IMG/VR virus record: IMGVR_UViG_3300031658_000194
Span: 1-20,305 of that record
Source: a virus
Strand: one strand, 5' to 3'
DNA: 20,305 nt
Shown here piece after piece: positions 15,475-20,305 of the stretch; within the stretch, counting starts at the first letter, position 1; each line of letters opens with the position of its first letter. Below the pieces are notes generated by a model that made no database searches, had not been told where the DNA came from, and was given only the letters and a program-made list of their open reading frames with translations. A program made the position numbers and the translations under genes.

Positions 15475-15789
15475 TTATAACCAAGGTTTTTCAAGACCTA
15501 AATTCGTAGGTGCTTTCATGTTAGATATAAATTCTTCTAGAAAGTTTTTATGATTTTCGTGTACAGGGTGAGCTTCAACCCATCCTACAACTACCTCTTC
15601 TGTTATATCTTCAAAAGCAGTAAAATCATCTTCATTTAAAGCAACACCTAAGTGTCCTATACTGTTATGTGTATATTCACCATCTACAGCTACTACTTCA
15701 AATTCTACTTCAGTTATGACATTAGATAATTCCCCTAATGTTGGTGCTCCTTTTAAATGCAGGATGCTTGTACTATAAGTTATTGCCAT
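15475..15789 (-). CDS. Small phage protein (DUF7936-like), 104 aa
   Basis: The sequence has strands around NVITEVEFEVVAVDG and an acidic helical part (FEDITEEVVVGWVE and KNFLEEFISNM), a pattern that resembles the small DUF7936-type proteins found beside tail fibre genes in marine phages. This match is by memory and moderate. It sits between the S74 fibre (17-base overlap with its 3' end) and the fibronectin-type virion protein (one base apart), so it may be a fibre assembly factor or small baseplate part. No membrane segment or signal peptide is seen. The overlap with the fibre gene implies coupled translation. Confidence 0.7.
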   Translation of the reverse strand: MAITYSTSILHLKGAPTLGELSNVITEVEFEVVAVDGEYTHNSIGHLGVALNEDDFTAFEDITEEVVVGWVEAHPVHENHKNFLEEFISNMKAPTNLGLEKPWL

Positions 15790-17743
15790 CTTTTATTAGT
15801 TTTTTTAGTTCGTTTATTTGTTTTTGTTGTTCTTTTATTGCTTCTATTAAATAACCAGTTATGTTACCGTAAGCAACTCCTTTATATTTTCCATCATCTA
15901 TGACTAGCTCAGGAGCAACTTTTTCCAATTCTTGTGCTATAACCCCAGAACTATATTTACCATTATCTAAACGATCAAAGCTAACTCCTCTCATTTGTAA
16001 TACTTTACTACCATCTAAAGTTTTTACATTTTCTTTTAATCTCTCATCTGAATAGGCTATTACATCTGCTGCTGCAGTTAAACTACCCACTACGCTTGTG
16101 CCACTAGTTTTACAGCTAAGAGCAGCTAAACTATCTACTATTATATAACCTCCTTCTGCATAAGTAGAAGTGTCTATTTCTGGAGTTGTAACTGGTGATA
16201 ACGGTACTGGTTCTGTAGTAACTATTGTTGATGATGTGTGAAAAGAAGTATTACCCGATTTAGTTAAATGAAGACGTACTTGAGAATATCTGGTAGTTCT
16301 TATCCATACGTAAAATCTATCATAATTAGTTTCATCTGTTCCTCTTACAACTCTAATACCACATTTATCAGTGGCAGTTGCACCAGATGCATTATGAAAA
16401 ACATCAACCTGTCCATTTACTTCTACAGTAGGGCTTGTCTCTCGACCTTGTATTGCTAAGTCAAATTTCTGCGATCCAAATGTCTCAACATGATTAGAAA
16501 TATAACCTCTAATATGTAAGCCTCCAGAACCTCCGTTTACAGTAGCAACTTTATACCATCTGTTTCCTGACATATTACCTTCGTCATTAACTTCAAAAAC
16601 AAACTCTTTTGCTGAACCGTCTTTAGTTAAGAATTTAGCATTTGATTCAGTTTCAGTAAAGTATCTTCCATCGTGTGTATGTGAATCATTTGCAACTGCT
16701 GCTGTTAAAGTAACATTTGCCGAACCATTTATAGATACATTACCTGATAAATCTCCCCCTAAAGTTATTGTTCTTGCTGTTGTCCATATATCAGCATTTG
16801 GATGGTAATTCTCATTAAAAATTCTATGACCAAACAGATAACCTATGTTAGTGTCTGCCTCGAGCTGAAGTACATGAGGAGTTTCCCAACCAGTATTTAC
16901 CTGATCTGCTGGACTATCAGTTCTATTCGTTAAAACATAAAAGTTATTACTGTTTATATGTATGTAAAAATCATCTGAATTTGTATCTGTATCAAGAAGA
17001 CTGATAGTTGGATCTGTGCCTTTCATGACAATATTATCTCCAACGTACATATCACCAGTAAAAAAACCGTTTCTAAATCTATTTTGAGTAGTACTAAAAC
17101 CTAAATCAGTACTAGCATCTGTACTTGGATATATCTTTCTATTTAAGTCTATATTTAAAACCTGAACTGCTCCAGCAGATAAACTAAGATTATTCCCAGA
17201 AGCTTTAAAATGTTGTGGCGCTGTTACCGTGCCTACAAAAGTTGCATTAGTATCTAAAGTTAATTGAAGAACTGAACTAGTAGCTCCTGAGTAAAACTTA
17301 ATTGAACTTCTTCCGTATATACTTAACCTATCTTGGTCACTAAAAGAATTCCAATTACCTTCTGTTATACCAAGAGGAGCTGAGTTTGTCGTATCACCAA
17401 AGTGCAATTCACCACCTTGAACCATTCTGATTCTTTTAATAGCACCTGTAGAATATGTACCTAATTCTGTAGTGTTATTACTGTCACCAGCAATAGAACC
17501 ATTTAAAGTTAAATTTCCATCTAAAGTTAAATTTCCATCTAAAGTTAAATTTCCATCTAAAGCAACTAAACCACTAGAGTTAACATTTAATATCGGTACA
17601 CCAGATATATCAGATACAGAAAACAAATCTCCTGTGAGACTATCTGTTACAGAAAATAATTGCCCTTGAGTTCCTTGAATATCAAGAACTGTGTTTGTGC
17701 CATCTACTATAAGACCTTTTTTTACTTTAAATTCGTTTGCCAT
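15773..17743 (-). CDS. Tail fibre with C-terminal peptidase S74 chaperone, 656 aa
   Basis: This is a receptor-binding fibre. The N-terminus (FKVKKGLIVDGTNTVLDIQG, GQLFSVTDSLTGDLFSVSD) is a common phage fibre attachment region. Residues 62-80 repeat LDGNLT three times, encoded by 18-bp DNA repeats. The body (100-540) is beta-rich, with TDLGFSTTQNRFRNGFFTGDMYVGDNI typical of triple-stranded fibre segments. From residue 565 the peptidase S74 domain begins with SDERLK (Ser565, Lys570, the autocleavage residues), then FDRLDNGKYSSGVIAQELEKV and a final helix with IKEQQKQINELKKLI. It trimerises the fibre and is then released by self-cleavage. Unlike most genes here, it has an AAGGA Shine-Dalgarno-like site seven bases before the ATG. 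It lies 36 bases from the upstream LamG gene. Confidence 0.93.
   Translation of the reverse strand: MANEFKVKKGLIVDGTNTVLDIQGTQGQLFSVTDSLTGDLFSVSDISGVPILNVNSSGLVALDGNLTLDGNLTLDGNLTLNGSIAGDSNNTTELGTYSTGAIKRIRMVQGGELHFGDTTNSAPLGITEGNWNSFSDQDRLSIYGRSSIKFYSGATSSVLQLTLDTNATFVGTVTAPQHFKASGNNLSLSAGAVQVLNIDLNRKIYPSTDASTDLGFSTTQNRFRNGFFTGDMYVGDNIVMKGTDPTISLLDTDTNSDDFYIHINSNNFYVLTNRTDSPADQVNTGWETPHVLQLEADTNIGYLFGHRIFNENYHPNADIWTTARTITLGGDLSGNVSINGSANVTLTAAVANDSHTHDGRYFTETESNAKFLTKDGSAKEFVFEVNDEGNMSGNRWYKVATVNGGSGGLHIRGYISNHVETFGSQKFDLAIQGRETSPTVEVNGQVDVFHNASGATATDKCGIRVVRGTDETNYDRFYVWIRTTRYSQVRLHLTKSGNTSFHTSSTIVTTEPVPLSPVTTPEIDTSTYAEGGYIIVDSLAALSCKTSGTSVVGSLTAAADVIAYSDERLKENVKTLDGSKVLQMRGVSFDRLDNGKYSSGVIAQELEKVAPELVIDDGKYKGVAYGNITGYLIEAIKEQQKQINELKKLIKDGNNL
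17503..17556 (-). repeat. Three 18-bp tandem repeats in the tail fibre gene
   Basis: The plus-strand unit CTAAAGTTAAATTTCCAT occurs at 17521-17538 and 17539-17556, with a one-mismatch copy at 17503-17520, then a partial unit (CTAAAG). Each unit codes for six residues (LDGNLT), so gain or loss of a unit keeps the frame and changes fibre shaft length. Confidence 0.92.
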
Positions 17744-17750
17744 AATGTTG

Positions 17751-17755
17751 TCCTT
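17751..17755 (-). promoter_or_regulatory. Shine-Dalgarno-like site for the S74 tail fibre
   Basis: The minus strand reads AAAAAAGGA with the AAGGA core seven bases before the ATG at 17743. Other starts in the window have only A/T-rich leaders. The core can pair with an upstream CCTTTT (6-bp stem, plus 17752-17757 with 17768-17773, 10-base loop), a weak hairpin that might mask it. Confidence 0.45.
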
Positions 17756-17779
17756 TTTTCATTGTCCAAAAGGTTGGTT

Positions 17780-18961
17780 TTATAAGTTAAATCTATTCTT
17801 GTACGCGTTAAAATTTTGTTTTACTTCTTCTGCCGTTAATACTTTGTTGTATATTTTTGAGACTGGTACGCTTCCGTTTAAACCATAACTGCTTTCAAGC
17901 CCATGATAATCAGATCCCACTGTAACTAAACCATTAGCAAGGCTCATCTGTGACGTTTCCCCTGTATTTATAGTTCCAGTCAATACTCCATTTAAGTAAA
18001 TGTAAGCAATTCCTGTTGATTGACTCCATGTACCAACGAGATGATATTTTGTATTATTAACTAAAGCGCCACTAACCATAGCTAGTAATCCGCTGGATCC
18101 AAAACCTAACCATAGTCCATATCGATCATGATTTTTATAACTCATTAACTTAGCTCCTCGATTATGGTTTGTGTCTGTACATAATATAGTGGTGTGAGGG
18201 GCTGTACCTCCAAACTCTTCAAAAACAACCTCTAGGGTAATGTCTCCTGTTACTCCACAATTTGTATCTGTTTGAAAATAATCTCCAGTTCCATCAAGAA
18301 TAGGTTGTCCTGTCGAATCAAAAGATACATTAGACAAGTCTATATTAGTTGATTTTTTTAAATCTATTAAAGAAGCTGTAGATGATCTAGATCCATTAGT
18401 AAATGGAGATGAAATAGTTCCTGGGGCTAATTGAGCTTTAGATATTAAGAATGATTTTCCTCCATGGCTATTATGTGATCCTATGTATATCTGATGTGAC
18501 GTAGTGTCCGCTGGATTTATATTAAAACTATATTTCACCCACTCTGTTGTGATATTAAAATTAGTACTAGAAGGCAAGCTCCATGGGCTGTTTCTAAACG
18601 CTCCAACAAAACAACCTTGACCTGTAGTTTCACCTTTCAGCCATACGGAAAAAACATGTGCAGTTGTAGATGTTGGTGTAAAATTTTGATATATTCTAGG
18701 GTAACTCCCGTCAGAAGGTAATGATAATCTATCCGCCATTGTTCCAGAAATAGGACCTTCTTTTACTTTGGTATTTATAGTTGGATATGATCCTGAATTT
18801 TTTGCCTTCGTCCATGAATTAAAATCGTCGCCATAACTAAGCATATTCACCACAGGTTTTCCTTTATAAAACCTTGTAGCAGTACTATTGTCAGCAATAC
18901 CGTATCCAGTATCGTATCCAAATACTAAACCTTCTCTCTCTATGTTTGGCCCTGTTATCAT
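17780..18961 (-). CDS. LamG-domain tail or adhesion protein, second tandem copy, 393 aa
   Basis: Residues 10-45 hold GLVFGYDTGYG and a RFYKGKPVVN segment shared with the next-door paralogue. Residues 48-185 look like a carbohydrate-binding jelly-roll module (strands such as HVFSVWLKGET, TTEWVKYSFNI, KSFLISKAQLAPG). A linker SRSSTASLIDLKK (191-203) leads into a LamG/concanavalin A-like lectin domain (about 222-375: ITLEVVFEEFGG, YHLVGTWSQSTGIAYIYLNG). The end VLTAEEVKQNFNAYKNRF is nearly the same as in the paralogue. The protein probably binds surface glycans as a fibre-associated adhesin. The start codon shares one base with the stop of the paralogue (TAATG), suggesting coupled translation. 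There is no signal peptide, as expected for a virion part. Confidence 0.87.
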   Translation of the reverse strand: MITGPNIEREGLVFGYDTGYGIADNSTATRFYKGKPVVNMLSYGDDFNSWTKAKNSGSYPTINTKVKEGPISGTMADRLSLPSDGSYPRIYQNFTPTSTTAHVFSVWLKGETTGQGCFVGAFRNSPWSLPSSTNFNITTEWVKYSFNINPADTTSHQIYIGSHNSHGGKSFLISKAQLAPGTISSPFTNGSRSSTASLIDLKKSTNIDLSNVSFDSTGQPILDGTGDYFQTDTNCGVTGDITLEVVFEEFGGTAPHTTILCTDTNHNRGAKLMSYKNHDRYGLWLGFGSSGLLAMVSGALVNNTKYHLVGTWSQSTGIAYIYLNGVLTGTINTGETSQMSLANGLVTVGSDYHGLESSYGLNGSVPVSKIYNKVLTAEEVKQNFNAYKNRFNL

Positions 18962-20205
18962 TATATATTGAATCTGTTTTTATATGCGTTAAAATTTTGT
19001 GTCACCTCTAAAGCAGTCAGCGCTTGATTGTAGTGTTTTATTACAGGAATATTACCATTTAAATCATAAGCCAAATCATTCCTGCAGCCTATATATAAGG
19101 CAGCAGTACTGGGCCCTGTATACGAACCCCTTGATGAGTCTGTATCAATCAGCTCTCCATTTACATACATTTTAGTAACCCCGTTATTAAATTGAAAAAT
19201 AATATGGTTATATTTGCTTGGGTCAAAACTAATATTAACATCATTATTATCCCATCCAGTTGCTGAATTTTGAATTCTAATATGAAAGTTATTGTAATTA
19301 TACAGAGTAAGTAGGTAGTTTAAATTCCCAGTAGCTTCACTCCATACAATTCCTTGGTGAGTTCCATTGTTTCCATTAAATTTCATAACAAACTCCCAAG
19401 TAAAAACATTACTAAATAAAACATCTGATTGAGGTACTGGTATCGAAATATAGTCATTTGATCCATCAAATATAGGATGTGCAGTACTATCGAAACTTAC
19501 ATTACTAACATCAATTGTAGTAGTCTTTTTTAAGTCTATTAAAGACTGAGTAGATGAGCGTGATGTAGATGTATATTGAGTTGGATTATTACTTTCCTCT
19601 ATTTGTAATTGAGCTACATACATCTTACCTGTCAGTAGCCAGTCGGCATATACATACCATCTATGTACTTTTGCGGTGTTAGCAGGTATTGTTGCTCTAC
19701 CTGATACTTGAATCCACTTGTTCAAATGAGCTGGGTTGTCTGACCAACTTTGATCAGCTACACCGTCTACTGTGTATGTCCATCCTGCATTACCTGTAGA
19801 GACATCACTACTATTATAAAATCCAGCATACCCTCCTAGGTATCTATTAGTCCCGGAATACACCTCGGTCATATATACTTTAAATGAAATATATAAATAA
19901 GTAGAACCTCCAATTATATTAAAATGAGTTTGAGATTGAAAACCTCCATTATTACCTGTGTTAGGGGCTGTTACTTCGTGGTACATAGGTAGACCGTTAT
20001 TTCCTACTCCTGTATTATCTGTTAGATACTTTCCATCTGGTGTTGGTGTTGTGGAAGTTAAACTACCTCCTTGAGCACCAACAGTTAATCCACTAGCTAA
20101 ATTAGTCGTAGGCTCACCTGGATAGAATCTTGGAGATCTATCGTCAGCATCATATCCGAATACTAATCCATCTGTTATTATATCTGGCCCTCCTGCTGTT
20201 GCCAT
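18961..20205 (-). CDS. LamG-domain tail or adhesion protein, first tandem copy, 414 aa
   Basis: The architecture equals that of the following gene: GLVFGYDADD and RFYPGEPTTN (13-35), a jelly-roll-like module (about 55-205, with LNKWIQVSGRATIPANT and KMYVAQLQIEE), the linker SRSSTQSLIDLKK (215-227), a LamG-like domain (about 245-395, with FTWEFVMKFNGNNGTHQG, NHIIFQFNNGVTKMYVNGE and ALYIGCRND), and the end ALEVTQNFNAYKNRF. The shared linker and C-terminus with divergent binding faces indicate tandem duplication. LamG domains bind glycans or proteins, so a host attachment role is likely; the exact receptor is unknown. It starts at TAATATG one base after the stop of the partial gene upstream, so it belongs to the same operon. 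Confidence 0.88.
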   Translation of the reverse strand: MATAGGPDIITDGLVFGYDADDRSPRFYPGEPTTNLASGLTVGAQGGSLTSTTPTPDGKYLTDNTGVGNNGLPMYHEVTAPNTGNNGGFQSQTHFNIIGGSTYLYISFKVYMTEVYSGTNRYLGGYAGFYNSSDVSTGNAGWTYTVDGVADQSWSDNPAHLNKWIQVSGRATIPANTAKVHRWYVYADWLLTGKMYVAQLQIEESNNPTQYTSTSRSSTQSLIDLKKTTTIDVSNVSFDSTAHPIFDGSNDYISIPVPQSDVLFSNVFTWEFVMKFNGNNGTHQGIVWSEATGNLNYLLTLYNYNNFHIRIQNSATGWDNNDVNISFDPSKYNHIIFQFNNGVTKMYVNGELIDTDSSRGSYTGPSTAALYIGCRNDLAYDLNGNIPVIKHYNQALTALEVTQNFNAYKNRFNI

Positions 20206-20206
20206 A

Positions 20207-20305
20207 TTATATTAATTCTTCAGTTGATGTCCACGCTTCAGTTCCTAGTAATTCTAAGATATCTGCATGATTATATTCTATATAATCCTCACTATATACT
20301 GAAGG
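20207..20305 (-). CDS. C-terminal 32 codons of a gene that begins outside the window
   Basis: A minus-strand frame runs from the window edge to a TAA at 20207-20209 and ends IEYNHADILELLGTEAW followed by TSTEELI. It stops one base before the LamG gene start (TAATATG), the same spacing as at other gene junctions here, which supports it as a real gene end. Product unknown; by position it is probably another tail or adhesion gene. Confidence 0.6.
   Translation of the reverse strand, partial: PSVYSEDYIEYNHADILELLGTEAWTSTEELI

Noticed and set aside
17752-17773. Intrinsic terminator before the tail fibre gene
   Set aside because: The CCTTTT/AAAAGG stem is only 6 bp, AT-rich and lacks a T run on the minus strand; it may affect the ribosome site but is not a convincing terminator.
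17780-20205. Diversity-generating retroelement acting on the LamG genes
   Set aside because: No reverse transcriptase, no template/variable repeat pair and no adenine-biased variable block could be seen in this window; it cannot be excluded for the rest of the genome.

Overview
The window is a single gene-dense segment of a tailed-phage (Caudoviricetes) genome. Every supported gene lies on the minus strand, so transcription runs from base 20305 towards base 1. Gaps between genes are tiny (largest about 84 bases) and many genes overlap or touch. There are no RNA genes, CRISPR arrays, insertion sequences or integrase. The DNA is AT-rich (about one third GC in the lines I counted). Most starts lack a Shine-Dalgarno motif and instead have A/T-rich leaders such as TATAATATG. 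Two gaps carry TATTTTTG, which fits the Bacteroidetes/Flavobacteriia -7 box TAnnTTTG. These signs, with the protein types, point to a phage of a (probably marine) Bacteroidetes host. The head and neck genes resemble those of podovirus-like Bacteroidetes phages, including crAss-like ones. That taxonomic link is recognition from memory and was not searched.

Layout in transcription order. (1) 20305-13740, adsorption and tail fibre module: the last 32 codons of an unknown gene, two tandem paralogous LamG-domain proteins, a tail fibre ending in a peptidase S74 intramolecular chaperone, a small 104-residue protein, and a 577-residue Gly/Ser/Thr-rich virion protein with fibronectin-like repeats. (2) 13687-12144, a cassette of small genes: a coiled-coil protein, a 74-residue conserved-looking hypothetical, a GroES-like co-chaperonin candidate, a DUF3310 protein and a candidate small terminase subunit. 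(3) 12144-4814, packaging and head module: large terminase, portal, an acidic scaffold candidate and the major capsid protein. (4) 4751-1, neck module: a 258-residue protein of unknown role, two probable connector/ring proteins, and the N-terminal 751 residues of a large tail stabilization (muzzle-type) protein that runs off the window.

The genes form one virion assembly programme: scaffold, capsid protein and portal build the prohead, terminase fills it, the connector and stabilization proteins close the neck, and the fibre and LamG proteins recognise the host. The GroES-like protein may help fold capsid or fibre proteins. Two intrinsic terminators (after the capsid gene and after the 258-residue gene) and two matching candidate promoters suggest the late region is divided into separately tuned units rather than read as one uniform transcript.

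The most unusual points are: a GroES-like protein that looks internally duplicated; a stretch of higher GC and different codon choice inside the terminase ATPase domain that coincides with a 209-codon overlapping frame; a terminator loop that also holds the -33 element of a candidate promoter; and the tandem LamG paralogues. I found no clear evidence of a wholly new defence, editing or mobile system.
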